From Psychroserpens luteolus (lineage in GTDB: Bacteria; Bacteroidota; Bacteroidia; Flavobacteriales; Flavobacteriaceae), in the NCBI RefSeq assembly GCF_021032705.1, contig NZ_JAHVXI010000001.1, forward strand, positions 682,001-746,000: a stretch of DNA of 64,000 nucleotides. Reading direction: 5' to 3'. Each line of letters begins with the position of its first letter. Positions within the stretch are counted from its first letter, which is position 1. The translations under genes were made by a program, and so were the position numbers. Below, piece after piece: positions 55,093 through 64,000 of this stretch. A model generated the notes under the pieces. It had not been told where the DNA came from. It saw only the letters and a program-made list of their open reading frames with translations, and ran no database searches.

Positions 55093-56250
55093 GTGAAAGA
55101 TATTCTTATTATAACAAGTTACTTTCCTCCCGAAATTGGAGCGGCTTCTAATCGAATTTTTCAGTTAGCAGACGGACTACAAAAAAGAGGCTTTAATGTC
55201 AATGTTTTAACGCCCTTACCTAATTATCCCACTGGTAAAATCTTTAAAGATTACAAAGGGAAGTTCAAGCATATTTCAGTAGAAAATAACATTACAGTTA
55301 ATCGTCTTTGGATTTATGCTAGTAACTCAAAGAATAAATTATTGCGCCTAATCGCTATGCTGTCATATAGTTTTAGCTTGGTTTGGTTTTTTATATGGCA
55401 TAAAGTTCCAAAAACAGTAATTGTACAATCACCACCGCTCTTAGTTGCGTTTACATGTTTGTTCTTTTTAAGAAAAAAGAAAAGAAATCTCATTTTAAAT
55501 GTGAGTGATCTTTGGCCAATAGCTGGTCTAGAATTGGGTGCTTTTAAAAAGAACTTTAGTTATAAAATGCTTGAAAGAATAGAACGTTATAATTACAAAA
55601 AAGCAAGTTTAGTTTTAGGACAAAGCGAAGAAATATTGACTCACGTGACCTCTCTTTTTTCAAAAAAACGAACGTTTCTATATCGTAATTTTCCCGAGTT
55701 TGACCCTCCTGAAATCGTAAAAGGCACCACAACACACAAAAAACTTAAAGTCGTTTATGCTGGCTTATTAGGTATCGCTCAAGGCATCTATAAACTCTGT
55801 CAAGAATTAGATTATAATGATATTGAGTTACATATTTATGGTTCTGGAGCTGAGCAATCTAAAATTGAGGACTTTTTATCTAATCATCCCGAGTTGCCTG
55901 TTTTTTATCACGGCCATGTCACTAGAGAGGAATTGCATGGTCTTTTAGTGCAATATGATGTTGCAATTATTCCGCTATTAAATAGAATTTATGGTAGTGT
56001 TCCTTCAAAAATATTTGAATATGCTCGTTTAGGACTACCAATGCTTTATTTTGGAGGCGGCGAAGGTGAGAGCATTATTGAAGCCCATAAACTGGGATGG
56101 GTAGCAAAGTCGGGAGATTATAATAATTTAAATAAGGTCATTTCTAAAATTAATACATTTTCGGCAGAAGAAAAAAGAAGTATTCAAAAAGAGGCCTTAG
56201 TCCATTTCAATTTTAGCAATCAATTAGAAAAGCTTAAACCACTTCTCTAG
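55093..56250 (+). CDS. Glycosyltransferase family 4
   Basis: A 385-residue GT-B enzyme. The N-terminal domain starts SYFPPEIGAASNRIFQLADGL, and the C-terminal donor site has VVYAGLLGIAQG and SVPSKIFEYARLGLP. It builds a sugar repeat at the cytoplasmic face of the inner membrane; donor and acceptor are unknown. The start is GTG at 55093. It ends 4 bp into the convergent priming transferase gene. Confidence 0.85.
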   Translation: MKDILIITSYFPPEIGAASNRIFQLADGLQKRGFNVNVLTPLPNYPTGKIFKDYKGKFKHISVENNITVNRLWIYASNSKNKLLRLIAMLSYSFSLVWFFIWHKVPKTVIVQSPPLLVAFTCLFFLRKKKRNLILNVSDLWPIAGLELGAFKKNFSYKMLERIERYNYKKASLVLGQSEEILTHVTSLFSKKRTFLYRNFPEFDPPEIVKGTTTHKKLKVVYAGLLGIAQGIYKLCQELDYNDIELHIYGSGAEQSKIEDFLSNHPELPVFYHGHVTREELHGLLVQYDVAIIPLLNRIYGSVPSKIFEYARLGLPMLYFGGGEGESIIEAHKLGWVAKSGDYNNLNKVISKINTFSAEEKRSIQKEALVHFNFSNQLEKLKPLL

Positions 56251-57602
56251 TAGGCTTTGTCTTCCCCTTTTACGGCATTTAAAAATGTTTGGGTAATTAT
56301 TTTTAAATCTAATAAAATTGACCAATTCTCGATGTAGAAGATGTCGTATTTCACACGACCAATGATATCTTTATCTGTTTCTATTTCTCCTCTAAATCCG
56401 CTTATTTGTGCTAAACCAGTAATGCCTGGTTTAACAAAATGTCGTACCATAAACTTATCAATTTTTTTGGCATACATATTTGTATGACTCACCATATGAG
56501 GCCTTGGTCCAACTACAGACATATCACCAAATAGAACATTAAAAAATTGAGGAAGTTCATCGATACTTGTTTTTCTAATAAATTTCCCAATTTTAGTAAT
56601 TCGTTGATCACCGCGTGTTGCCTGATACAGGTGTGCATCCTTATTAGGTGTCATTGATCTAAATTTATAACAATCGAATTCCTTATAATTAAAACCATTT
56701 CTAGACTGTTTAAAAAATACAGGTCCTCTTGATTCTAACTTAATCAAGATTGCAATTATTGGGGTTAACCATGATAAAATAAAGATAATCACTAAACTTG
56801 AGAAAATAATATCAAAAGTTCTCTTAATCACCATATTAAATGACTCTTCTAACGGTATGTTTCTAAGCGATAAAATAGGTATATAATCATAATACTCATA
56901 TTTTAATTTCTTAGAATAAATCTCCTTGTTGTCTGGTAAAAACTTTAATATTTTAAGATTGTTATCTGCAAAATTAGCAATATCACTAATTTGTTGGTTG
57001 GACAATTCGGAAATAGAACAGTAGATTTCATCTATATCCTCTTTTTTGATATAGGCGAAATAATCTTCTAGTGTTTCCTTTTTTTCTTTAATGCTAAATG
57101 TATTGACGTGAACGTAACCATATTCAGGGTTTTTGTTGAAAAAGGTTTCTAGGGCTTGTGTTTTTTTGTTGGCTCCAAAAATCACTGTTCGCCTAAAGTT
57201 TCCACCAAATGATACACGGTATTTTTGAAGTAAATAATAAATAGCAAACTTAAAAAACGTTATCCCTAAAAAGACCGCAAAAATATACTTGAATATTGTT
57301 ATTGGATAAATGTTTAAATCATGATAATACCCTGAAAAAGCAAATACTATTAAGGTAAATAGTACCATTTGTGTAAGAATTAAAGAAAAAATCTTTACCT
57401 CTCTTGTATACCTATAAACATCATAAAACTTAGAATAAACAGACAGAGTCACCCAAGACACTAACGCGAACACTATAAAAATAATCGGATCCGTATTTTG
57501 GAAAAAATATAAGATAGCAAGACCATTAACAATACTTAAATCAATTAAATATGAAATTGGCCTTAAATATCCCGAATATCGTCCTTGTTTAAATAAGCTC
57601 AA
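56247..57602 (-). CDS. Polyprenyl-phosphate glycosylphosphotransferase (WcaJ/WbaP type)
   Basis: A 451-residue priming enzyme that puts the first sugar phosphate on undecaprenyl phosphate. Four to five N-terminal membrane helices, a CoA-binding-like middle domain (RRTVIFGANKKT) and a C-terminal bacterial sugar transferase domain are present, the last with KRTFDIIFSSLVII, CYKFRSM, KTSIDELPQFFNVLFGDMS, VGPRPH and KPGITGLAQISG. The start is TTG at 57602, one base from the upstream UXS stop; no other start fits. Confidence 0.9.
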   Translation of the reverse strand: MSLFKQGRYSGYLRPISYLIDLSIVNGLAILYFFQNTDPIIFIVFALVSWVTLSVYSKFYDVYRYTREVKIFSLILTQMVLFTLIVFAFSGYYHDLNIYPITIFKYIFAVFLGITFFKFAIYYLLQKYRVSFGGNFRRTVIFGANKKTQALETFFNKNPEYGYVHVNTFSIKEKKETLEDYFAYIKKEDIDEIYCSISELSNQQISDIANFADNNLKILKFLPDNKEIYSKKLKYEYYDYIPILSLRNIPLEESFNMVIKRTFDIIFSSLVIIFILSWLTPIIAILIKLESRGPVFFKQSRNGFNYKEFDCYKFRSMTPNKDAHLYQATRGDQRITKIGKFIRKTSIDELPQFFNVLFGDMSVVGPRPHMVSHTNMYAKKIDKFMVRHFVKPGITGLAQISGFRGEIETDKDIIGRVKYDIFYIENWSILLDLKIITQTFLNAVKGEDKAY

Positions 57603-57603
57603 A

Positions 57604-58590
57604 TTATGGTTTTATGTGTTTAGAAAAATCTCTGTGATCTCTTTTAAATAAATCTTCTTTTGATAGGCTCTTAAAATACGCATAAGTCTTTTTCATGCCT
57701 TCCTCTCGACTCACTTTTGGCTCCCAATTTAACAACTTTTTTGCTAAGGAAATATCGGGTTGCCTTTGCATTGGATCATCAACAGGCAAATCTTTATACA
57801 CTGCTTTTTGCGATGTATTGGTAAGCTTTATTATTTCTTCGGCAAAATCACTTATAGAGATTTCGTTAGGGTTTCCAATATTTACTGGATACACATAATC
57901 ACTAAGTAATAATTTATAAATCCCTTCAACTTGATCATCAATATAACAAAATGATCGTGTTTGTGAACCATCTCCAAAAACAGTTAAGTCTTCTCCTCTA
58001 AGTGCCTGCCCCATAAAGGCAGGTATTACTCTTCCATCATTTAGTCTCATTCTTGGGCCATAGGTGTTAAAAATACGAACAATTCTAGTTTCTAATCCAT
58101 GAAACCTATGGTATGCCATTGTTATCGATTCTTGAAAACGTTTGGCCTCATCATAAACCCCTCTAGGTCCAATAGTATTTACATTACCATAATAAGATTC
58201 GTTTTGCGGATGCACTAGAGGGTCTCCGTAAACTTCTGATGTTGAAGCAATTAAAAGCCTTGCTTTTTTTACTTTTGCTAAACCTAATAAGTTATGTGTT
58301 CCTAATGAGCCTACCTTTAAGGTTTGAATTGGGATTTTTAAATAATCTATTGGACTAGCAGGCGATGCAAAATGTAATATATAATCTAAAGGTTTTTCAA
58401 TAGTAATATGTTGTGTTACATCATGTTCTATGAACTCAAAATTTGGATGAGACTGTAGGTGTTCTAAATTACGGATATCACCAGTAATAAAATTATCCAT
58501 ACCAATAACATAAAACCCTTCTTTTATGAAGCGATCACACAAGTGTGAGCCTAAAAAACCTGCGGCTCCAGTTATAAGTACATTTTTCAT
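57604..58590 (-). CDS. UDP-glucuronate decarboxylase (UDP-xylose synthase)
   Basis: A 328-residue extended short-chain dehydrogenase. It has the NAD site [14 protein letters not shown], the catalytic Y-x-x-x-K in [12 protein letters not shown], and [10 protein letters not shown] with the catalytic Thr/Ser. Its length and the [21 protein letters not shown] segment fit UXS. It converts UDP-glucuronate to UDP-xylose. It directly follows UDP-glucose dehydrogenase (no gap), so the two make one pathway. A 4,6-dehydratase is an alternative but less likely. Confidence 0.87.
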   Translation of the reverse strand: MKNVLITGAAGFLGSHLCDRFIKEGFYVIGMDNFITGDIRNLEHLQSHPNFEFIEHDVTQHITIEKPLDYILHFASPASPIDYLKIPIQTLKVGSLGTHNLLGLAKVKKARLLIASTSEVYGDPLVHPQNESYYGNVNTIGPRGVYDEAKRFQESITMAYHRFHGLETRIVRIFNTYGPRMRLNDGRVIPAFMGQALRGEDLTVFGDGSQTRSFCYIDDQVEGIYKLLLSDYVYPVNIGNPNEISISDFAEEIIKLTNTSQKAVYKDLPVDDPMQRQPDISLAKKLLNWEPKVSREEGMKKTYAYFKSLSKEDLFKRDHRDFSKHIKP

Positions 58591-59901
58591 TTAAATTTCA
58601 GTATTTCTTCCTATTGATGCGTAGTGAAATCCTTCATTTTTCACATCTTTTACGTCATATAAGTTTCGTCCATCAAAAATGTTTAGTGCTTTCATTTTTG
58701 ATTTTAACTTATTAAAATCTGGTGTTCTAAATATACTCCATTCTGTACAGATAATCAAAGCATCAACATCATCTAAAACATCATACATATTCTTTGCATA
58801 ATAGAGTTTGTCTCCTAATTTCCTTTCAACATTAGACATGGCCTCAGGGTCAAAAACTCGCAATGAAGCACCTTGATTTAACAACTCTTCGATCATGTAT
58901 AACGATGGTGCTTCTCTAATATCATCGGTTTCGGGTTTGAATGCTAGTCCCCAAATACCAAATGTCTTTCCTTTTAAAGAGTTACTAAAGTGAGACATAA
59001 TCTTTGGCATTAATATTTTCTTTTGAGTATCATTAACTTTTATCACCGATTTTAAGATATCAAACTCATAGTCGTTATCTTGACCAGATTTGAATAATGC
59101 CTTAACATCTTTAGGGAAGCAAGACCCTCCATATCCAATTCCTGGGAACAAAAAGCGTTTACCAATACGAGAGTCTGTACCCATTCCTACACGTACCTTA
59201 TCAACATCTGCTCCAACTTTTTCGCAAAAGTTAGCAATCTCATTCATAAACGTAATTTTAGTCGCTAAAAATGAATTTGCTGCGTACTTAGTAAGTTCGG
59301 CAGAGCGTTCGTCCATTATGATAATTGGATTTCCAGATCGCACAAAAGGTTTGTATAGTTTTTCCATGAGTTTTGTGGCTCTTTCTGAACTAGATCCAAC
59401 CACAATTCGTTCTGGTTTTAAAAAATCGTCTACTGCAAATCCTTCTCTTAAAAATTCTGGATTAGAAACCACATCAAACTCTACTGTAGTTTCATTAGAG
59501 ATCGTTGCTTTTACTTTATCTGAAGTTCCTACTGGGACTGTGCTTTTGTCGACAATAACTTTATAGTCTTTTATATGTTTTCCAATGTCTTTAGCTACCC
59601 CTAAAACATAAGATAAATCAGCTGATCCATCTTCATCTTCAGGTGTTGGTAATGCTAAAAAAATGATATCTCCATGATCTAATCCTTCAGCTAATGATGT
59701 AGAAAACTTTAGTCTGTTAGCCTTGATATTACGTTCGAACAAAACATCTAAATGGGGCTCGTATATTGGAACGATGCCTTTTTGCATTTGTTCCACTTTG
59801 CTCTGGTCAATATCTATACAAAGTACTTCATTTCCTGTTTCTGCTAAACATGTCCCTGTTACTAAGCCTACATAACCAGTGCCAATTACTGATATTTTCA
59901 T
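58591..59901 (-). CDS. UDP-glucose 6-dehydrogenase
   Basis: A 436-residue enzyme oxidising UDP-glucose to UDP-glucuronate with two NAD. It has N-terminal NAD site GTGYVGLVTG, catalytic Cys in GYGGSCFPKD, and Lys in ELTKYAANSFLA. It feeds the UDP-glucuronate decarboxylase encoded next. A minus-strand -7 element (TATTTTTG, 59921-59928) lies 19 bp upstream, so it may start the operon 59901-56247. Confidence 0.93.
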   Translation of the reverse strand: MKISVIGTGYVGLVTGTCLAETGNEVLCIDIDQSKVEQMQKGIVPIYEPHLDVLFERNIKANRLKFSTSLAEGLDHGDIIFLALPTPEDEDGSADLSYVLGVAKDIGKHIKDYKVIVDKSTVPVGTSDKVKATISNETTVEFDVVSNPEFLREGFAVDDFLKPERIVVGSSSERATKLMEKLYKPFVRSGNPIIIMDERSAELTKYAANSFLATKITFMNEIANFCEKVGADVDKVRVGMGTDSRIGKRFLFPGIGYGGSCFPKDVKALFKSGQDNDYEFDILKSVIKVNDTQKKILMPKIMSHFSNSLKGKTFGIWGLAFKPETDDIREAPSLYMIEELLNQGASLRVFDPEAMSNVERKLGDKLYYAKNMYDVLDDVDALIICTEWSIFRTPDFNKLKSKMKALNIFDGRNLYDVKDVKNEGFHYASIGRNTEI

Positions 59902-59920
59902 TAATTATATTATTTAAAAG

Positions 59921-59928
59921 CAAAAATA
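59921..59928 (-). promoter_or_regulatory. -7 element before the UDP-glucose dehydrogenase gene
   Basis: Minus strand TATTTTTG, full match to TAnnTTTG, 19 bp before the ATG. No clear -33 TTG. Confidence 0.4.
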
Positions 59929-59975
59929 GAAAAATAAAGGTGGTAGATAATAATAATTTAATCTAAAAAGAAGGT

Positions 59976-61190
59976 TTACTTTTCTAGTTCAAGAATAAAG
60001 CGGTCTAAGATGTTTTCTTTTGAGTAGTTTTTCACCACATAAGTCTCGGCATTTTCGCCTAGATTTTCGCAAAGACTCTTATCGCTTTTTAATGTTTTAA
60101 TGCAATTCACTACTTCATCTACTGAGTTGTCACTAAAGTAATATCCACCTTGAGAGTCTTTATATACTGTAGCGACTTCTGAGTCTTTGTTTCCTGTAAC
60201 AATTGATGGTTTTGAACTTGCCATCATACCTAATAGCTTTGAAGGCATTACAGTATCTATGACATCACTTTTTTGAAATAGAAAATGAACATCTGCGCTT
60301 GATAAAAGTAAAGGAAGTTCTTCATAAGGCACCAAGTTAAAATGTTTAACAAAGTCATATGTTTTGATCTTCTCTACAACTTTTTCTTTTTCGGCTCCTT
60401 CACCTACAACGATTACTTCTATATCGCTAAGTGATTGTAGTTGGTCCAAAACTTTAAAGAAAAAATCCCAGTCTTGTTTAGCACCTATATTTCCAGAGTA
60501 TAAAATTTTAAATTTTTCCGAAGTTAAATGTGCGTGAGTTTTATCTGTTTTTACTCTAAATTTTGAGGTGTCAAGCCAATTGGTTAAATAGTATGTTTTT
60601 CTATTATTGACCTTAGAGTTTAATTTTTTAAGCATTCCGTTACTTATGGTACTAATGGTATCTGCTTTTTTAAGTAATACTCTTTCTAGCCAAAGTATCA
60701 TCTTTATAAAGATCGATTTATTGCTACTTAATAAACCAGAATCTATAGCGGCATCAAACTCGAAATCTTGTATATGAATCCACAATTTTGATCGATATCT
60801 CAGTTTTAAAAACCAACCAAGTAAAATAGACGAGGTAAAAGGAACGATACAGATTACGTGATCTGGTCTATCAATTTTAAATAGGTTAATGATATTTCCG
60901 AAGGTGAAACTAAGCAAATGTATAATCCGTTTGGAAAAAGAAGGGTTTGAAGGTACATATTGCTTATATCTGTAGACCGTTACCTCATTAATAACTTCTT
61001 TATACCATCGTTTTTTATCCTTATAATCTAATCTTATTTTCCATTGCGGGTAATATGGGAAACCAGTTATAATTGATACGTTATACCCTTTTGAAACTAA
61101 GTATTCAGCTTTTTGAGTTGTATATAAGCCAATGGCACTATCCTCGGGCGAATAGTTAACTCCAATAACAGTGACATTATTTTTCTTCAA
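59976..61190 (-). CDS. Glycosyltransferase family 4 (WcaI-like)
   Basis: A 404-residue GT-B enzyme. The N-terminus (VTVIGVNYSPEDSAIGLYTTQ) and the length resemble the colanic acid WcaI group; the C-terminal half has KILYSGNIGAKQDW and VMPSKLLGMMASSKPSIVTG. The start is TTG at 61190, one base after the stop of the acetyltransferase gene. It acts on undecaprenyl-linked intermediates; donor sugar unknown. Confidence 0.85.
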   Translation of the reverse strand: MKKNNVTVIGVNYSPEDSAIGLYTTQKAEYLVSKGYNVSIITGFPYYPQWKIRLDYKDKKRWYKEVINEVTVYRYKQYVPSNPSFSKRIIHLLSFTFGNIINLFKIDRPDHVICIVPFTSSILLGWFLKLRYRSKLWIHIQDFEFDAAIDSGLLSSNKSIFIKMILWLERVLLKKADTISTISNGMLKKLNSKVNNRKTYYLTNWLDTSKFRVKTDKTHAHLTSEKFKILYSGNIGAKQDWDFFFKVLDQLQSLSDIEVIVVGEGAEKEKVVEKIKTYDFVKHFNLVPYEELPLLLSSADVHFLFQKSDVIDTVMPSKLLGMMASSKPSIVTGNKDSEVATVYKDSQGGYYFSDNSVDEVVNCIKTLKSDKSLCENLGENAETYVVKNYSKENILDRFILELEK

Positions 61191-61191
61191 G

Positions 61192-61731
61192 CTATCGTTT
61201 CTTTAAAAATTTAGCAGGAGAGCCAACGAAGACAGAAAAACCATCTAAATTATCGATAACTGAACTTCTTGCTCCAACAACAGTGCCATCACCAATAGAA
61301 ATTCCTGGTGCTACAAAAACATCTGTAGCTAGCCAACATTCATTTCCTATGCTAATCTTTTTAGCATATATCGGAAAATCTGTTTTGTTATAATCATGAG
61401 AGCCTGTACAAATATACCCTTTTTGAGATATGACTGTATTACTGCCAATTTCTATTTCTCCTAGAGAATACAAGACAACGTCATCACCAATCCAACTGTT
61501 ATCTCCAATAGAGACCTTCCATGGATAAGTCATTTTTACACTTGGCCTAAGCAATACATTTTTACCAATTTTAGCTCCAAAAAGTTTAGCCAAAAAGCGT
61601 CGCCACCCATAAAAAAATTGAGGAGACCAGGCAAAAAGTGTTTTTTCCACAATCCACCAAAGTTGAACAACAATTTTTGATTTTCCTCTAAAGTCTTTTG
61701 GGACTTTAAATTTTTTTAGGTTTTGATACAT
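61192..61731 (-). CDS. WcaF-like acyltransferase (left-handed beta helix)
   Basis: About 179 residues. The C-terminal two-thirds is a hexapeptide-repeat beta helix (IGKNVLLRPSVKMTYPWKVSIGDNSWIGDDVVLYSLG, then IGNECWLATDVFVAPGISIGDGTVVGARSSV), as in the WcaF group of colanic acid acetyltransferases. It adds an acetyl group to a sugar of the polymer. A TTG at 61734 precedes the ATG at 61731; the ATG is chosen. Confidence 0.87.
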   Translation of the reverse strand: MYQNLKKFKVPKDFRGKSKIVVQLWWIVEKTLFAWSPQFFYGWRRFLAKLFGAKIGKNVLLRPSVKMTYPWKVSIGDNSWIGDDVVLYSLGEIEIGSNTVISQKGYICTGSHDYNKTDFPIYAKKISIGNECWLATDVFVAPGISIGDGTVVGARSSVIDNLDGFSVFVGSPAKFLKKR

Positions 61732-61827
61732 CAATTATATGCTTTACTCTAATTGTAAGGAATTGTAGTTTCTTGTTCCAAATTTCAAGGTAACCTAGCA
61801 ATAACTTATTCAACTTTAAAATAATCC

Positions 61828-61835
61828 CAAAGATA
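61828..61835 (-). promoter_or_regulatory. -7 element before the WcaF-like gene
   Basis: Minus strand TATCTTTG, full TAnnTTTG match, about 97 bp before the ATG at 61731. A TTG at 61863-61861 is 25 nt upstream, longer than ideal. Confidence 0.4.
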
Positions 61836-61909
61836 AAATTATCCTTTGTTTATCTGTATACAAAATAGAAAAACTCGCGTTTTATTAAATCTAATAACAA
61901 ATTAATGGC

Positions 61910-62992
61910 TTATTTTAACATACGCTTGTATAGTTTAAGCCAATCTTTAAATCGATATTGCCAAGAATACTCTTTTAAAACGAAATCATGCAGTTTAAGT
62001 CCGTTTTGATTTCTTTCTTCGAATGTCCAAGCAAGTACTGTTTTTAACGCATATTCTATCTCGTTTAAAATAGGGTTAACTAACAGCCCTCCGTTGTTAG
62101 ACCATTCTTTTTTTAATCCCGTTTGGAATGTTGTAATAACTGGTGTTTTGAATATAGCTGCTTCTAGGTTGACCATTCCAACAACTTCAGAGTGTGAAGG
62201 TGCAACAAAAATAAAAGCATCTTTAAACAGTTTTACTTTCTCTTCGCCAGTAATTAAACCCAAAAACTCAACTTTGTTTTTTAGTCCAAGTGTATCGACT
62301 AGTTCGTCTAGCTCTTGTTTATAATCATTAAAAGTTCCTGCGATTTTTAACTTAAAATCTATAGGATTTAAATTTGCAAAAGCTTTAATTAAAAGGTCTA
62401 TTCCTTTTTTAGGATCTAGCCTTCCAACATACAAAACATACTTTTCCTTATTATTGTAATAATCTTCAATGACAGTATTAGATTCTATTAGATTTGGAAT
62501 CTCTACAATTGGTGTTTTAGGGAATAGTATTTTTATTTCTTTAGCTTCATTACTTGTAATAGCATGTAAAAAATCAGCCTTAGAAAACACAGATTTGACA
62601 ACCAGATTAAAATATAATTTCTTTTTTAGTGTTCCTTGAAACCATAACCAAGGTTCATACATCCCATGACAAGTAATTAAAAAGGGGATGTTATGTTGTT
62701 TTGCAAATTTTGCAGCGGCATATTGTGGATACATCCAAACACCATGAATATGAATAAGATCGATTTCATTTTTTGCAAGCAAGTGCTTTAAAGTGCTTTT
62801 TAAGTTTTTTGAATATCGCCAAGGTGCTGTATCTCCATCAACTTTTATGATCTCATCTCCTTCTTCTTTTTGAGTGCTTAATATTTTAGAATTGACATTG
62901 TTGTTTAATAGTCTTGTATGTAGATCTAAAACGACAGTTCTAATACCCCCACTTTGGAATGAAAAATCTTCTAATACGTGTATAACGTTCAT
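61910..62992 (-). CDS. Glycosyltransferase family 4
   Basis: A 360-residue GT-B enzyme: N-terminal FSFQSGGIRTVVLDL, central LYVGRLDPKKGIDLLIKAF and donor-site VAPSHSEVVGMVNLEAA, where the second Glu of the E-x7-E motif lies. It works in polysaccharide assembly at the inner membrane. It follows the Wzy/WaaL-like gene by 27 bp on the same strand. Confidence 0.87.
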   Translation of the reverse strand: MNVIHVLEDFSFQSGGIRTVVLDLHTRLLNNNVNSKILSTQKEEGDEIIKVDGDTAPWRYSKNLKSTLKHLLAKNEIDLIHIHGVWMYPQYAAAKFAKQHNIPFLITCHGMYEPWLWFQGTLKKKLYFNLVVKSVFSKADFLHAITSNEAKEIKILFPKTPIVEIPNLIESNTVIEDYYNNKEKYVLYVGRLDPKKGIDLLIKAFANLNPIDFKLKIAGTFNDYKQELDELVDTLGLKNKVEFLGLITGEEKVKLFKDAFIFVAPSHSEVVGMVNLEAAIFKTPVITTFQTGLKKEWSNNGGLLVNPILNEIEYALKTVLAWTFEERNQNGLKLHDFVLKEYSWQYRFKDWLKLYKRMLK

Positions 62993-63019
62993 TATAAAAA
63001 TTTGATAAAATAATTGGCA

Positions 63020-64000
63020 CTATTGCTCTTCAGTTATTTTGTCTGTTTCCGTTTCTGAATTGAACAAAAATAAATTAATAAAAAACGAAAAGAAAATAAC
63101 ACCATCTTCACGCTCTAGGATGTTTTCAGAAAGCATATTTAAACCAAAGTACAATAATAGAAAAAACAATAAGTGATTACTATTTTTATTCGAAAATTTA
63201 AAGAGATAATAAAAATAAAACAAGAAGACTATTAGCCCAATGATACCTGTAGATAAAAGAACACTTAAAAATTGATTATGGGTATTATAGTTTTTTAATA
63301 ACAAGTTAGGGTTTTCTTCCTGATAGCAATCATCTAAAACACCTTTTACATCTCCCCAGCCATAGCCTATAATTGGAGATTTAACTGCTTGTTTAAAAGC
63401 GCAATTATAAATACTAAGTCGTAAAGCTGTAGACGAGTTAGGGTTTGTTTTTAATCCTTCAATATCTATTAGTTCTTTAAATCTATTTATATTATTAAAC
63501 TTAGGAATAAATAACATTGCTAAAATAAAGACAGCGGTTAAGGTCGACACGTATACTACTGCTTTCGTTTTAACTTTACTTCTAATAAGATAGATCGCCC
63601 CAACGATACCTATTGCTATTACTGGGCCTCTTTTATTTAATACGGCTAGAAAAACAAAAAATAGTACAAGTAAAAGTAAATGACAGAAAATCTTAGTCTT
63701 TTTTGTTTTGGAAATCATCTCTATCAAAAAGAGGATTCCTACTCCAATGTGCATTGATAGGTAAATAGAGTGTATTTCGTAACCAATAATTCTTAGGTCA
63801 ACTAAAGTATGGTAGTGAATAATAGTACCCTTAAATGTAAAGTATGGTTCGGTTAAAAAATAGTACGTAAAGGTTGAAGTTAAGAAAAACGCTAATGTGA
63901 TAATAAACACCCACTTTAGGGTATTTATGACCCTTTTATCTAACTTTTCTTTACAGTTATATAATAGCATAAATACCAAAGGGTATGCCAAAAGAGATAA
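63020..64000 (-). CDS. O-antigen ligase/polymerase-like protein (5' part outside window)
   Basis: The frame is open to the window edge (a TTG at 63991 is internal), so the N-terminus is missing; 323 or more residues are visible. Eight or so membrane helices surround a large loop with LRLSIYNCAFKQAVKSPIIGYGWGDVKG and a following NTHNQFLSVLLSTGIIG (H-N-x-F/Y-L). This is the Wzy_C pattern shared by WaaL ligases and Wzy polymerases. It joins or ligates polysaccharide units in the periplasm; which of the two cannot be told. Confidence 0.85.
   Translation of the reverse strand, partial: LSLLAYPLVFMLLYNCKEKLDKRVINTLKWVFIITLAFFLTSTFTYYFLTEPYFTFKGTIIHYHTLVDLRIIGYEIHSIYLSMHIGVGILFLIEMISKTKKTKIFCHLLLLVLFFVFLAVLNKRGPVIAIGIVGAIYLIRSKVKTKAVVYVSTLTAVFILAMLFIPKFNNINRFKELIDIEGLKTNPNSSTALRLSIYNCAFKQAVKSPIIGYGWGDVKGVLDDCYQEENPNLLLKNYNTHNQFLSVLLSTGIIGLIVFLFYFYYLFKFSNKNSNHLLFFLLLYFGLNMLSENILEREDGVIFFSFFINLFLFNSETETDKITEEQ

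Noticed and set aside
59090-59566. 158-codon plus-strand frame
   Set aside because: Antisense to UDP-glucose dehydrogenase, whose motifs are complete.

Overview
The window reads as chromosomal DNA of a member of the Bacteroidota, most likely a marine or otherwise free-living Flavobacteriaceae. Support: low G+C; two secreted proteins with a type IX secretion (T9SS) C-terminal sorting domain; gliding/T9SS genes (gldH, porW/sprE); Bacteroidota-type promoters (a TAnnTTTG -7 element, sometimes with TTG at -33); frequent TTG starts; many flavobacterial DUF families; and an ATP synthase operon without the beta and epsilon genes. I saw no tRNA, rRNA, CRISPR array, transposase or prophage. The genes look intact, apart from one truncated by each window edge.

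Layout. 1-471: end of a DEDDy exonuclease. 551-7708: two large secreted metalloproteases (M12B-like and M43-like), each preceded by the same inverted-repeat-type operator and followed by near-identical terminators. 7876-9567: double-ATPase peptide ABC protein. 9955-11312: scoB/scoA CoA transferase. 11399-15424: ricT-like, gldH and PBP1A genes, tightly packed. 15568-16632: trhO. 16711-20776: recA, flanked on both sides by near-identical ECF-type promoters that point outward. The left one would transcribe a short, terminated RNA with a 30-codon ORF. The right one would transcribe a lipoprotein, an ECF sigma factor and an anti-sigma/beta-barrel-like protein. 20858-25997: plsC, trpS, a degenerate metalloprotease-like membrane protein, dprA, a HU/SPOR protein and a thioesterase. 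26051-32716: an envelope/housekeeping run (EnvC-like, DUF4292, TPR, sugar nucleotidyltransferase, dut, flippase) with a 41-bp tandem repeat at its end. 32774-35750: paired paralogous lipoproteins and a second ECF sigma operon. 35899-44615: atpG-A-H-F-E-B, two small membrane genes, bactofilin and porW. 44741-47378: ABC exporter and DUF2059. 47490-53647: ferredoxin-type reductase, GT9 plus DUF4254, upp, DUF6427, DUF6341, purD. 53704-64000: an exopolysaccharide/O-antigen locus (CapK-like, three GT4, a priming transferase, UDP-xylose pathway enzymes, an acetyltransferase and a Wzy/WaaL-type protein).

How it fits together. Much of the window serves the cell envelope: peptidoglycan synthesis and remodelling, T9SS and gliding, lipoproteins and surface polysaccharide. 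The most unusual regulatory signal is the pair of matching ECF promoters around recA. They suggest a self-controlled envelope-stress-like sigma operon with a companion small RNA or peptide. A second candidate is the TTACGG-N5-CCGTAA site shared by the two secreted protease genes. All functions were assigned by reading motifs; no database search was run.
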